From positions 1-23,542 of the forward strand of contig KN880758.1 in assembly GCA_000934385.1 (NCBI GenBank): DNA of 23,542 bases, written 5' to 3'. The position numbers and the translations under genes were made by a program. The DNA comes from Cylindrobasidium torrendii FP15055 ss-10 (lineage: Eukaryota; Basidiomycota; Agaricomycetes; Agaricales; Physalacriaceae). Numbering within the stretch: the first letter of the stretch is position 1; each line of letters begins with the position of its first letter. The notes under the pieces were generated by a model. The model saw only the letters and a program-made list of their open reading frames with translations. It was not told the DNA's origin and did no database searches. Below, in pieces: positions 10,101-20,083 of this stretch.

Positions 10101-11215
10101 GCGAAGCCCAGGTATCTCGCCATCCTGTTGGTGGGGTTCTGGATTAGACCAGGAATCGAGCATTGAGTGATCAGACAGCCCATGGTTTCCTGATGTTTGT
10201 TCAGATTGTTTCGTCCCTGCAAATAAGCCCACATCATCTGCTAGCAATTCGGAGTTTGGGATTGATCCCATTCTGTCGTTATTGCGCTGCGCAGAATCTT
10301 GATAACGCTCTATGTGAGTCCAAACACGATCATGCGGTTCAACTAGAAGTACGTACCTCTAGACTGCATGTCTGCCTGATATTCCCTGTTCCCGGAAGCT
10401 TCGACCTCAACCTGCGACCTGATATCTTCATAGAGCGAGGTATCTATCGTGGAAGGATGATATGTTACACCAGACGCTTTACTTTGTGATCCAACGCACC
10501 AGCCGTCATTTGGGCGTCCTCTGCTAGCACATGATCGCTGTACATAGTGGATGATAAACCATGTGTATCCGTCGGCGCTACCACGCCTCCAGGATTCGTG
10601 GTAAGAACGAATAGTTCGCGAGAGGAACATTGTACAACGCACCTGTTGGTACTGGTGACTGGGTGGCTGGTCCTGGAATTGCAACATTATTAGCCTGAGG
10701 ATTAATGGCTGCTATAAATGGATCAGGACAGTTTAATTGAGGTGGTTGTGCGCTTTACTGTGGCTGGCCGTATCCTGATCATGGTGGTGAAAAGCGACTT
10801 GCAGCGATCGGGCTGACGCAGGGTAAACGTTAGCTCCATAATCCCGTACTCAAGTGTCAACGTCAACGCTGAACACTGAGCGCTGAGCACTGCCTTTGAC
10901 TAACTTGTTCTTGGATACTTCGCATGAGGTCTGCTTACTGCTGGCTGGTTCAGACAATCGTTTCCTCCCGTGCATGTTCTCGTACCACGTGGTTGTTCTT
11001 GATCTGGCGAAGTTATGGTCAGCGAATAGTGTTCATAAACTAGATACGACAAGTGGTCCTTTTGAATTCAAAGGATGATACTGACGGTGGTGCCTAAGCT
11101 TTTGTCTTTTTCTGTCTTCTGAATCCGCAGAATACATCGTGCTGCGCGCGCCCTCTACGGAGACTTCGCCTTCTGACGCCGACCCTGGAGAGCTTGGGCG
11201 TTTGTTCCTCTCCAT
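4163..11215 (-). CDS. large modular protein encoded by a 36-exon gene with a tandem exon array (about 1778 aa)
   Basis: Five-prime exons: 11215-11082, 11003-10939, 10848-10759, 10711-10643, 10586-10500, 10443-10357, 10309-9941. Then 22 array exons (9892-6069, listed separately), then 6014-5910, 5861-5772, 5724-5536, 5491-5295, 5242-4772, 4722-4283, 4235-4163. All junctions join in one frame. Residues 1-300 are polar and disordered, with a nuclear-localisation-like RKRQKLR at 35-41. Residues 301-1257 are about 11 degenerate module pairs built on P-L-P-x-S-F-L and acidic D/E-rich cores. Residues 1258-1778 end in a basic, folded-looking domain with CRSCDAHC (Cys1481, 1484, 1488), GIDFSGSIGTRWNMD and RRICGYRWHIQD; I do not recognise it. 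Weakest parts: exons 1-3, the GTTGCG donor at 5771 and the last exon. Several genes in tandem is possible, but the preserved phase across every junction favours one transcript. A nuclear scaffold or regulator is only a guess. Confidence 0.65.
6069..9892 (-). repeat. tandem array of 22 alternating short exons (11 B-A pairs)
   Basis: B exons: 9892-9818, 9578-9462, 9229-9113, 8882-8766, 8533-8417, 8187-8101, 7868-7758, 7533-7393, 7160-7056, 6822-6682, 6453-6313. A exons: 9771-9625, 9415-9275, 9066-8926, 8719-8579, 8370-8233, 8054-7914, 7711-7580, 7346-7206, 7009-6869, 6640-6500, 6266-6069. The favoured lengths are 141 nt (seven A and three B exons) and 117 nt (four B exons); all are multiples of three and all junctions are phase 1. 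Introns are 41-46 nt. Pair period is 314-373 bp, commonly 346-349. A modules read P-L-P-x-S-F-L-S-V-P followed by an acidic EEDMDVQ-like core and a G-S-P tail; B modules read TPAPVxVVEPS, a charged middle, and PMVSxAGNLP. Pairs 3-5 are the most alike. Confidence 0.85.
6454..7868 (-). repeat. higher-order duplication: two 4-exon blocks of about 708 bp
   Basis: Block B7-A7-B8-A8 (7868-7161) is repeated as B9-A9-B10-A10 (7160-6454). B7 and B9 share an unusual end (CCAA|GTATGGAG) and nearly identical introns (44 of 46 bases). B8 and B10 share the long 141-nt form with IEAANAG and the ending NPSG. A8 and A10 share FVQAPLPP and FATVIEE but differ in their tails; the A10 tail resembles A9, which suggests conversion. 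Confidence 0.7.
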
Positions 11216-11252
11216 AGTCCTAGTTATTCGTTATCGCCACTTCTCTTTCCGG

Positions 11253-11263
11253 CTTTATTTATG
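11253..11263 (-). promoter_or_regulatory. TATA-like box of the exon-array gene
   Basis: On the minus strand an ATAAATAAAG-like sequence lies about 40-48 nt before the proposed ATG at 11215. This supports 11215 as the true start of the large gene. Confidence 0.4.
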
Positions 11264-12694
11264 AAAGAAATCGAGGAGATGGGTTTCTGAGGGTTCAGGA
11301 CGCTGACAGCGATGCGATGATAGAGTTCGAGGGAGAGAGAGAATGCAACGTGGTATACATGCAACCGCCGCATGGATGGTCGGCATGTAGATCAAGTACA
11401 GACTTGAGGGAGTGCTGTAGGCGTCGGTTGTGGGATAATGCATCCGATTTTTCCCATCAAATACATGAAAAAAGTCTATGTTTCCGCTTATGATTCGGCC
11501 GGAGTTTGCATTAACATTGGGTATCGTACTCTACATGTACGACAGTATCATCTTTAGTATACGGAACACGGCTCGCAACTCGCAGGTCGCGGCCCTTCAT
11601 CAAGCCCCGCTTATTCATTTAGCTGTGATGACTGAGTCCAACTAGAAGAGACCGTATATTATTGAGTTTTACATCAGTACGCATCGGTCTTGGCACTGAT
11701 TTGGACAGTGAAGAGTCGCCTATAATAGCGATCATCCACACACGTGACCGCGCGAAGTATACATATTACAGTTCATGATCGTGAATCGTGATTGAATCAT
11801 TGATGATGCAGCGCTGAGTGGCACTGATCGGTGGCAATACTGACAAACCCACAGTGCCAGAGTGCGAATACTAGATAGAAAGACAGAAATCCCCCTGCGA
11901 GTAACATGCCAGTCGCATGTACCTCTCGTGGGGATGCTTCCTTCTTGAGCACTGAATTCAAGGGACTACAGATAAAAGCGGCTCATCGTCCGGAAACGGG
12001 GAAGCACCGGGCGAAGTGTATCCTTCACGGAGGGTCGGGAAGGTACGAAGTGAAGGATAGGTTCTATGAGGTCAAATAGAATGCACGCGACAGGCAAAAC
12101 GACGTGGCATTGATTCGTAAAATTTATGTATAATAGTTATAGTCAATCAGATGCCCGTTGGGATTCAAATCAATTCTTCATCCATAGCCGTGAGCGCTCC
12201 ATCAGCGCTATGTAAGCCCAATCGCCCTTCCGGATATACCGACCCGCGCTCAAGCCCCATTTCTCAACGAATATACGTGTTCCAGTATAACGCTCGCAGC
12301 AGCGCAAGGCCCCAGCGCTCAGTGCTCAGCGCCTTATATCCATGGAGCGTGACGTTCAACTTTCACTTCTCCTCCTCACTTGCCTTACAGGATCATTGGC
12401 TCGCAGTCTGCTTTGGCCGCCGTATGTCTTTCCCTCACCCATTCATACGTGTGTTCACCGTCATTTTGTAGCTACTTCTTCCTCGTATAGCGGCCACGCG
12501 TTTCTATCATCTCGCCCAGCTCCCACACCCGTGCCTCCGTCTCCGAGGTTAGCACATTTAGTCAGCGCGCTCTATCGATTCTGAACTCGCAAACACATAC
12601 ATGTTTGTATCGCCGCCCATCAACACACCGTTAAAAGGGGCTTCTTAGTATGTTAACTAACTCTATTTATAGTTCCTTACTTTAGTATATTCGT
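11264..12694. other. gene-poor region with two short hairpins
   Basis: No convincing gene. A 106-codon plus-strand frame at 12151-12471 has low-complexity, non-protein-like content and no splice context. Hairpin 1 (11891-11933) has nested stems CCCC/GGGG, CGAG/CTCG and ACATG/CATGT. Hairpin 2 has perfect 10-bp arms TATCCTTCAC (12019-12028) and GTGAAGGATA (12050-12059). Several AGCGCT words occur around 12187-12320. This is the likely promoter side of the large minus-strand gene. Confidence 0.5.
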
Positions 12695-12872
12695 TTTCAT
12701 TGCTGGCTCTTTCCAAACCTGAGATCTCCTGTAATATGAAGAGTTCCTGTGCAAAGCAACAACCGTTCGTGTGAGTGGGTGAGAAGACCTGTCCCAACGC
12801 GATGCGTTGGGAGAGGTATCTGGGTCGAGCGCGCACGGAGAGAGAGGTGACCGACAACCCGTGTCGCGCTTT
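12695..12872 (-). repeat. dispersed repeat, copy 2 (inverted relative to copy 1)
   Basis: The reverse complement matches 3983-4158 at about 85 percent by eye, including the shared CACACGAACGGTTGTT and ACAGGAGATCT words. Similarity fades on both sides, and no terminal inverted repeat or target duplication was found. Confidence 0.7.
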
Positions 12873-13083
12873 AGAACGGTTTATTCTTGCAGGGTGGGTG
12901 GGAGGTTTTAAGAATGCAAAGAGAGTCGAGATTTAAGTCTTGACTATAGTGATGGAAGTACAAGCTAAGAACGTGATCGGTCTACTCGATCACGTGTTCG
13001 TATCTCGCCACTTCATCCCTACCCGACCAAACCTTCGCGAAGGTGACACAGGAAGCATACTACTATGCAACATCTACGTGCGC

Positions 13084-13272
13084 CTAAGAATCTATGGCCG
13101 GCGTGTAAGATACCCTGATTACATCGCTCGGAGTGAACCCGCGACAACAAACGGCGTAATAAGAGGCGCCGTCGTCGGCCAGGGAGTCGGCGCCCTGTCC
13201 CACTAGGACGTTGAGGGCTGAGGTTCTGGGGGCGAAGATGGGGGTGCCGTTGCTGCCTCAAATGGTGGCCAT
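13084..13272 (-). pseudogene. decayed coding fragment of unknown origin
   Basis: One minus-strand frame has protein-like composition (GSNGTPIFAPRTSALN, then LVGQGADSLADDGASYYAVC) but carries an in-frame TGA four codons after the first ATG and ends at TAG by 13084, with further stops beyond. Upstream the same frame stays open through LSRIGMSMATI. It could be the remnant of a truncated gene; chance is not excluded. I do not recognise the family. Confidence 0.25.
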
Positions 13273-13640
13273 TGACATACCGATGCGCGAGAGCCGGCGC
13301 GCAGAGGCATGGGGCCAGCAGCGCACTTCCGAGTGCGTCATACTGGCAGTACCCTGTCCAATATCCTATCCTATCTTCTCAACGACGCGGTGAGAGAGGC
13401 TCGGCGATGGCCATAATGGGTGCCACTGGTGTAGTATGCGTTACTGTCAATAATCATGATATGTAGAGCCGGCGGACTTGTAATGCGCACGCCAGCGGAT
13501 GGATGGTGTTCGTATAATTCCCCGGTGCAGTTGATATCGGTCCGTAGCAAACGGGATTGGGAGCGCAGGTCATTGAAGACCCATTTTACCAGTCTGGGCA
13601 CAAGTCCAAATCTGTCTATGAAATCCATGCTAAATTACCC

Positions 13641-15185
13641 CTAATAGATATCTACACTAACTTGATTACGGTAACTTTTGCCACACCCCCAGTTACTATA
13701 CCCCTGATATGCGAGATATACAGTAACACCATCCTCTTCAAAGTGCATAAGGTCATCTTCCAGCGTACTATGGGTCCAGGCGGTGTTTCGCTCCTGCCAG
13801 TACGTCCTGATGCCATCATACTCTTCATCAGTGTATGTCGACGAAGGCCGACATAAGCGCCCCGCATTCCAGATTGTCAGCGCCAGGGTATCCAATACCG
13901 AGCCATTCATGACTCTTCGAGAAGCAAGCATGCTGCGCAACAAGGCGAGCTGATCGGCAACTACAACCAGAGAAAGAGAGCGAAGCAAAGGAAGGTTAGG
14001 TGCATGGAGGAATTCGAGTACACTGTCCGGGAGTGAGGGCACTGAACCGAATGTGTAACCGTACTCTTCGAAGTGGTGGAGCGAGAGTTCCGTCAAGCTA
14101 CTCTGGCACATTAAGATCTGGGTCATATCCTCGGAGAGCGGCCCATGCCACACGGACAGACGTTCGAGAGAACAGTGGCGAAAGAAATCCAGGTCGGAAT
14201 CATCTGGATCTTCCGGCCATGATGGGATGGGTATATCTTCTGTACGCTGGTATGATGTGTACTCCAGGGTCTTGAGCGCGGGAAATGTGAAAGAAGACAG
14301 TGCGTGCGATTGGCTGGGGTTCTCAATATACAGCACCTCCAGAGAGAAGTGCTCAACGTGCTCTTGTGAAACGTCGAGTCCTCCCCAAAATTCATCCTCC
14401 AAGATAGTCCCCACCCGAAGCTCCCTCAGGGTTGGAATGTCCCGGAGCATGTGTACGACCCAGCCCAGCGATAGGGACTTCGAGCTCAAATGAGTGAGGT
14501 GCAGGGAAAGATCGATGACATCCGCGTGCCCGTCCAGTAGACTGATACAGCTGACGCTGAAGTTGGTCCGCACCTCCCGCAGACTGGGCAAACAAATCAA
14601 GGAATACGCCCAGACTCGGGTGTTGGACGCAGGGGTATTTGAACACTTGTATGAACGAAGCCAGAGCTGGGTGATCCGGCCTGCCACCCAAACCTCTCGA
14701 AAGTCGATCCACCGCGAATGATCCAGGATTGAAGCCTGAGGCAGATAAAGAAGGAATGCGGAGGATTTTGCAAAGTACTTTGGAAGAACGCGTAGCAGCT
14801 TGTCGAGCTTTACACTGCCGTGCTCGGGGAGCACATCCGGGTCAACATGGCATAACACGCGCAATGGGAGGATACCAGCTCGGTGCAAGATAGTCCCGTC
14901 CTCGATATGCGGAGGGATGCATCCATCGCCACTCAGATGTAGAACGATAGTGCGCCAGAACTCTGCGGTCAGAAGAGTCGCCCCACGAAAGCGCCTGTCA
15001 ACGAAACTGATTGATGACTGCATACAGGCGACGCGTCTTGGTGCAGTGCACTTGTCGTTCTCTTCATCAAATGCTATGGCATCAAGGAATGTCGCGTCCA
15101 CGGCCAGTGTGAGGATGCTTGAAAGCAGCTCAAGATGGAGTCGCTTTATCGGGGGGGCGTTTGTATCGTCTGATACACCACGCAT
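13641..15185 (-). CDS. F-box-like/leucine-rich-region protein (514 aa)
   Basis: A single intronless frame from ATG at 15185 to the stop at 13641. The N-terminus has an F-box-like helix set at about residues 12-85: L-H-L-E-L-L-S-S-I-L, then S-F-V-D-R-R-F-R and the tryptophan region AEFWRTIVLH, which is the pattern of Agaricomycete F-box proteins. The rest has irregular leucine-rich segments (LPSLREVRTNF, LRELRVG, LRSLSLVVV). Known: F-box proteins bind Skp1 and bring substrates to SCF ubiquitin ligases; Agaricomycetes have hundreds of variable copies. Inferred: function of this one. It is paralogous along its whole length to the broken gene at 20084-21598. It is more likely a passenger than an element function. 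Confidence 0.8.
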   Translation of the reverse strand: MRGVSDDTNAPPIKRLHLELLSSILTLAVDATFLDAIAFDEENDKCTAPRRVACMQSSISFVDRRFRGATLLTAEFWRTIVLHLSGDGCIPPHIEDGTILHRAGILPLRVLCHVDPDVLPEHGSVKLDKLLRVLPKYFAKSSAFLLYLPQASILDHSRWIDFREVWVAGRITQLWLRSYKCSNTPASNTRVWAYSLICLPSLREVRTNFSVSCISLLDGHADVIDLSLHLTHLSSKSLSLGWVVHMLRDIPTLRELRVGTILEDEFWGGLDVSQEHVEHFSLEVLYIENPSQSHALSSFTFPALKTLEYTSYQRTEDIPIPSWPEDPDDSDLDFFRHCSLERLSVWHGPLSEDMTQILMCQSSLTELSLHHFEEYGYTFGSVPSLPDSVLEFLHAPNLPLLRSLSLVVVADQLALLRSMLASRRVMNGSVLDTLALTIWNAGRLCRPSSTYTDEEYDGIRTYWQERNTAWTHSTLEDDLMHFEEDGVTVYLAYQGYSNWGCGKSYRNQVSVDIY

Positions 15186-16060
15186 ACTACTTGATCATCA
15201 GAATCAGAGAACTAACAGAGGAGGATTATCATGGGCGTACATAGCGAGCGGTGTTGAAGCTTATGTATGAGTGGCGAAGCTGGGCGTTTCTTTCAAAAGC
15301 ATAAGTAACCCGGGGCAATGATCAGTCATGGCAATTGAATGGCCCGAACAAGGCAGGCATAGCCACTGATGTGTGCTCAAGCGCTCACCAGCACTGGTGT
15401 ACTTAACTCATACTGGTAACTGGAAAGCAGCATTGGACGCAATGGACGCGATCTCGGAATCCTGATAGGAGCAGTAGCAAACCAGTGTAGCGGGGACAGC
15501 CCGAGGGGACAAGGAGGACACAGAAGGATGAGGCGCACGTGGCGCGTGTTTACGAATGTTTAGACCATTTCCATACACGGTAGAGTGGCAGCGGTGGCCT
15601 AGATCACATCACGACGACGACGCCCGAGACAATCCCTCATTTGCTCTGTGCCCGCTCCACCAGTAGGGAAAGTCCCTACATCACACGTCGAGAATTTCAA
15701 CGCTGTTTGTTATAGCATGAGTATGCAATGCTGTACGTAGAACAGGAGCTACTAAACACCTTGAAAGAAGTAGAGTGCGTGACACGCAGCTCGCATGTTG
15801 CCTCTTGAAGAGTCACAGATCTTTGCACAGATAACAATTCAGATGACCTGACGCACTTGGCCCTCCTGTGGCCCTCACCTGGCAGATCGTTGTTTGTTAT
15901 TCTCGTCGAGCCCGGGAAAGCCAACAACTGCTCCAACCATGAATATTTGAATGGCAGCCTTGTACAGGGCCCTTTCGGAGACAGGGTCCACGCGGTTGTG
16001 ATTAAAGGCGGATTCGTATATCACACGGCCGGAAATCGAATCGCTTCGTCTCCTGCCTCC
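15186..16060. other. intergenic, nothing recognised
   Basis: Divergent upstream region between the F-box gene (minus) and the two-exon gene at 16061 (plus). Open frames here are short and unconvincing. The frame of the downstream gene is open back to 15857, but the residues upstream of 16061 look non-coding. No clear TATA box was seen. Confidence 0.5.
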
Positions 16061-16797
16061 ATGTCTTTAAAGCGGCAGCTCTCTATTACATTCGATGACG
16101 GGCCGCCGCGCCTCGGCCGTCGCTTAGAGCGGGAGGATAGCTACCTGCTGCGCATGGAAGAGGGCGTCCGAGCACTACGCACGCAAATCCATGACCCGAC
16201 TCGAGGGCCTATCAACTCCGAGAACGAACTCCCGTCCGCTCACATCGCGACCAAACCAGCGCCAGTTGTCCCCATTTCTGGCCCGACTCCGCCGCCATCG
16301 CCTCCACATATGAATGCTACCACTTCACCATCAGCCGGAGATCGTGCAGCCGTCTCTGACATAAGTGGACACCTGCCGTCCCATTCAGAGGCCACTAGAT
16401 CACGCACGGGGTCACGTGTACCCAAGTCGACCGACACAAACATCCGCACAACTGCAAAACGCGCAACGAAGAAGCCTCTCCCTCCCGTGGCTCCATCCGG
16501 CTCAAATAGACCGGTCAAAGCAAAAGGCCAGACCGCGGACCGCTATCGCAAGGAGAAGTACCGCGACCGTGGGAGTATGACTGCTAGGTAAATGACCACT
16601 GCATGTACTTATGCAGGTTGTCCTCAACTTTTCTTAGGTCTCTTTTTGGACGGGTATATCAAAAGTCCCACCCTGCATGTACAAATGGAGACGTTAACGA
16701 TGCATGGGCCAAAATCGAAAAAACCGCAGAGGCGGAGGTATTGCTCTATTATCTTGAGAGCACCAATGCTAAATATCCTCTAGACATACACTGCTGA
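16061..16797 (+). CDS. basic, mostly disordered protein of unknown function (2 exons, 228 aa)
   Basis: Exons 16061-16587 and 16638-16797 are joined across a 50-nt intron (donor GTAAAT, branch-like CTCAAC, acceptor CTTAG). Without splicing the frame would stop at the TAA just inside the intron; with it the protein continues through SLFGRVYQKSHPACTN and AWAKIEKTAEAEVLLYYLE to a proper end (DIHC, TGA). The N-terminus starts MSLKRQLSITFDD and has a charged helical part (about residues 25-45). The middle is rich in Pro, Ser, Thr and Arg with KKPLPP, and a basic cluster (DRYRKEKYRDRG) precedes the intron. The C-terminal 53 residues look folded and helical. I do not recognise the family. It could be nuclear or nucleic-acid binding, judging only from charge. 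It is one of three inferred intact genes on the plus strand, counting the left TIR gene. Confidence 0.6.
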
Positions 16798-18123
16798 GGC
16801 CAAGGCACTGAAGGCGAATGTCAGGACCTGAACAGTAAACCAGTCGAAACCCGTCTGTCCTAGTAGTCCCCATGTTCGGTCCCATTCAGCACCGGCGGCA
16901 TTCTGTGCGAGAGTCGTGTGGCATGCCGATAATGACGAAGGCCCCTACTGTAAGATACTTAGGTTACGATATCTCCAATATCAAGGGATGCAATGACGAA
17001 TGAGACCTAATGAGACTTCCTGACAATGTGCCCCTCGCAAAAACATGCAGAATAGCGAGTGGAAAGCTCAGCCTCTGATTCAGCATCCAGAGTAATGATA
17101 GCGGATGCGAGTCTCCATGAAGCTATCCATAAAGCGTACCCTTTCAACGTCTGCATCCCTCATACTCGTATGTCAATCCGAACGCGTCCCTAAATAAGGG
17201 GCGCCATCCCATCTTGCATGCGCATAAAGCAGAAGATGGAGGAATTCAGAAAGAGAGGATAGCAAGAGAGCAGTGATGATGGAAGTTCATGGATCGCCAC
17301 AGCGATCCTTAACTGACGGAAACCTGATGGAAACCCGAGCGTGGGACATCCACCTGTCGGCGTTCGCTAGTTCACTAGCCAGTCAGAGAGCAGCAGATTT
17401 GACGACGCTGCTGCTGCTCTATTAATCTGTTAGGACTACTCCATATAAATGCGTTGCCAAGTCTGCCGTCCTTCGCATAATACACCCTATACACGATTAA
17501 CGTGCAGCCCTCCAACCCAATTGTAAGTTCACCCTGCGTCTTCTCCGCGCGTATAGCAGTGGCCTCACATCTAAGCTGAAGCCCGTGGCAGTTCGCCTTT
17601 GAGTATGCTTCTTTGTCGAACTAAAAGCGCGGCATCCCACATGGCCACGAGCCTCGTGCTACTGCAGGCCCCAGTGCCTGGGCACCGCGTTTGTAATCGT
17701 GTAGGCACCCAGATAAAATATCCAATGATCTGTGACGCACTACTATGTAACCTAACAGCGTGACACATGAAAGCACCGTGAACGTTGAACGTTGAACGTT
17801 GAACCCCAGTATGAAATTGAATGCCGGACACAACGGCTTATATCGTTAAAACAGTGGCTGTAAAGCCTATGGAGCCGCGGCGTCCGGTATCATCCATTTG
17901 AGAAGGGTTACTCATATGAGCGCCCAATAGCAATGCATATTGGGTTGGGCGATCGTCTGACGAACATGACATGAATAGTCAAAGAAGCTGGTGCAACCCT
18001 TGTCTATTAGAGGTCATTCGTTGGATCAAACTTGTGCTCGAAAATCGAAATAGCGAAACTGGTCTCGTTTTCAAAATGTACAAATGAAATAAAATGAGGA
18101 GAAATGCCTTGGCTATAGACTGA
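16798..18123. other. gene-poor region with hairpins and a promoter-like start
   Basis: No protein gene recognised. Hairpin GCTAGT-TC-ACTAGC lies at 17363-17376. A second one, AGAGCAGCAG (17387-17396) with CTGCTGCTGCTCT (17408-17420), follows directly. About 25 bp later is TATAAAT (17444-17450), and a perfect GTAAGT donor word is at 17523, but no ATG-led frame follows. A short noncoding transcript is possible but unproven. Confidence 0.35.
17781..17804. repeat. tandem repeat (AACGTTGA)x3
   Basis: Three exact copies of an 8-base unit containing the palindrome AACGTT. The neighbouring sequence is not repetitive. Confidence 0.9.
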
Positions 18124-18300
18124 GGCTTGTTCTGCGTGTCCCTGCATCTGCAGAGACCTCCATCTTAGGCGCAGGACTGCCGGTGCCATTATGCTGAGCT
18201 ATCACAGCTCTTTTGCAGGATCCCCACACATGGAACCTCCAGATTTGATCCTGGCTCAGCACGACATAACTTGAGAGTCGCAATTCTTTCCGAGAAATTG
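18124..18300 (-). repeat. inverted duplicated segment, left arm (diverged)
   Basis: The reverse strand resembles 18413-18590. Shared words include TCAAATCTGGA, CCTGCAAA, AGCATAATG, CAGTCCTGC and AGAACAA. Similarity by eye is about 60-70 percent. Both arms have an open frame across the shared part (WGSCKRAVIAQHN on this arm, WGACKVAVVVEHN on the other), so this may be a duplicated coding piece. Confidence 0.6.
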
Positions 18301-18412
18301 ATGTACTCGAGGTAATTTGCAAGGCCAAATAAATTCACCTTTTGCATATTGATGGCCATAATTTCTGAATGTGAGCGATGTCTGTTATACTGACTTGTCG
18401 GCACTAGAAAAC

Positions 18413-18590
18413 CAATTTCGCAATGAAGAAATGAAATCCTTACTTGCCCTGTGCCAAGCTAGGCTCAAATCTGGATGTTCTGTGGATGGGGAGCCTGCAA
18501 AGTAGCTGTAGTAGTTGAGCATAATGTCGCAGACAGTCCTGCCCCTGCGCCGGACGCCTCTGTAGACGCTAGAACACGTAGAACAAAGCC
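18413..18590 (+). repeat. inverted duplicated segment, right arm (diverged)
   Basis: Partner of 18124-18300 across a 112-bp spacer. A second frame reads LENQFRNEEMKSLLALCQAR before stopping at a TAG. Neither arm gives a complete gene. It is probably an old inverted duplication or a gene fragment that has lost its ends. Confidence 0.6.
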
Positions 18591-18829
18591 GGTTCGTCAG
18601 GTAGGGAGTTGATCCACGTTCAGGCTATTCCGTACAAGAAATCAGTTTCAACGAAAACAAGATCGGTTCTGTTACTTTGACTTTTGTGCACAAGCTTGAA
18701 CATTCGGAAATCCTCTTCATTTTCATTTTATATATCCCCAGCAAATTACCTCTACTGTATATATCTTACTTGATTTACTTTTCGCTAGTAGCTAGCCATA
18801 ATCAACCGGTTTTCACATCACAAATTTAT

Positions 18830-19006
18830 GGGAACATCTGGGAATAAAGGTTTCTAGGAATCTGGGAACGTCCGGAACTGGATATTTGCGGAGCGTCTAA
18901 ATTATTGTAGATCCTATATTTTCCCATTTTATCTGGCGTGATCCTCTGGCGGGTTCTGGAAGAACCTGGGATCAAAGTCTTACCCCCGAGATTCCCAGAA
19001 CATCCC
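18830..19006. repeat. imperfect inverted repeat, MITE-like
   Basis: Arms GGGAACATCTGGGAAT (18830-18845) and ATTCCCAGAACATCCC (18991-19006) are imperfect reverse complements. Inside are a direct TCTGGGAA repeat and a perfect hairpin GGTTCT-GGA-AGAACC at 18954-18968. AT-rich DNA lies just upstream. It is too degenerate to assign to a family. Confidence 0.35.
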
Positions 19007-20083
19007 AGAGGGCGTTTCCACTGGGCATGTGAGAGGGCGGTTGTACCCTGTCCACATCACCTAGTATTTCACCGAGGCGGCTCCGATTCCGAACGACGGA
19101 ATTGGTACGCGTAAATGTAAAAAAATAAAAACTGATTCGCATTTACAGAGGGAGCATGTTCCGCACAGTATAACAGAAGGGCAAGATCCAAGGCATGTCG
19201 AGTAAGTACTGCCGGATATGTACGTGATCAATACAGCACGGAGAACGGTAATCAGACGGGAACGCACTCATATAAGCAGTCTAGGACCGAGCGACTGGGA
19301 CAGATTTATGAGCGTGGCAGATAAGGTGTAGACTGAAGCCCACCTTTTTCGTCAGCTTTCATCTACGCATCAGTAAGCGCAAGTCGAAGGCAGAACGTCG
19401 TGGGCGGAGTGGGGTTTCTCCGTGTCTCTAACAAGATCTGGAAAGACGGGGTCCTCAACCTACTCATAATTAGCCCTTTCGAAGGCTCCCATCGGCCAGT
19501 ATGTATTACTATGAGTTTACGCACGGATGATGGGCCTTGAGCGCGTGCCTGAGGGGGAAGATTCGACATGCAGAAGAACGTCAAACTATTTGGTCGACAG
19601 CGTTGTTGCTCGCTGAATTCGTCAAAGGATGTGCTGAATTCGAAACCCATGATGGTCGATAACAAGATTTCAAGCAGAACCTTGATACATCACATAAATG
19701 ATCAACGTTTCAACGGTGATTGCCGGATTATTAACCAGGCTGATACGTACCTGATCAGAAGCCTGAGCAGAGCTCCGCTATCCGAAACTTTGTACTTGAA
19801 AACACGACGCGGTCCTTGTCTTTTTGCCAATCCAGATCTTTCTCTGAAGAAAGAAAGAAAGAATTGAGGAGCCTGCAGCATCACTCTGAAAGCAATGCCA
19901 CAGTTTTCCGCGCTACTCCACCACAACCGCCAGGTCGACCCCGACTGGAGTAAAACTGGATAAAATGGGGTACAATACATGCAGGCAGATATGGACACGA
20001 CAAAGTAAGCAAAGTATCACTGTCTACTGCGTCCAAACAGCCAGATATTAGGTGAAGACACGCTGCACTACCATACTTCGGCC
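19007..20083. other. intergenic, nothing recognised
   Basis: Open frames up to 100 codons occur on both strands, but none has recognisable motifs or consistent splice signals. A short GAAA run lies at about 19849-19861. This is the 3' flank of the broken F-box gene. Confidence 0.45.

Noticed and set aside
12151..12584. Open frames at 12151-12471 and 12342-12584
   Set aside because: They overlap each other, have no recognisable motif or splice context, and lie in a gene-poor region.
15857..16060. Earlier start (ATG at 15857) for the gene at 16061
   Set aside because: The extra 68 residues look non-coding, and the ATG at 16061 begins the protein-like sequence.
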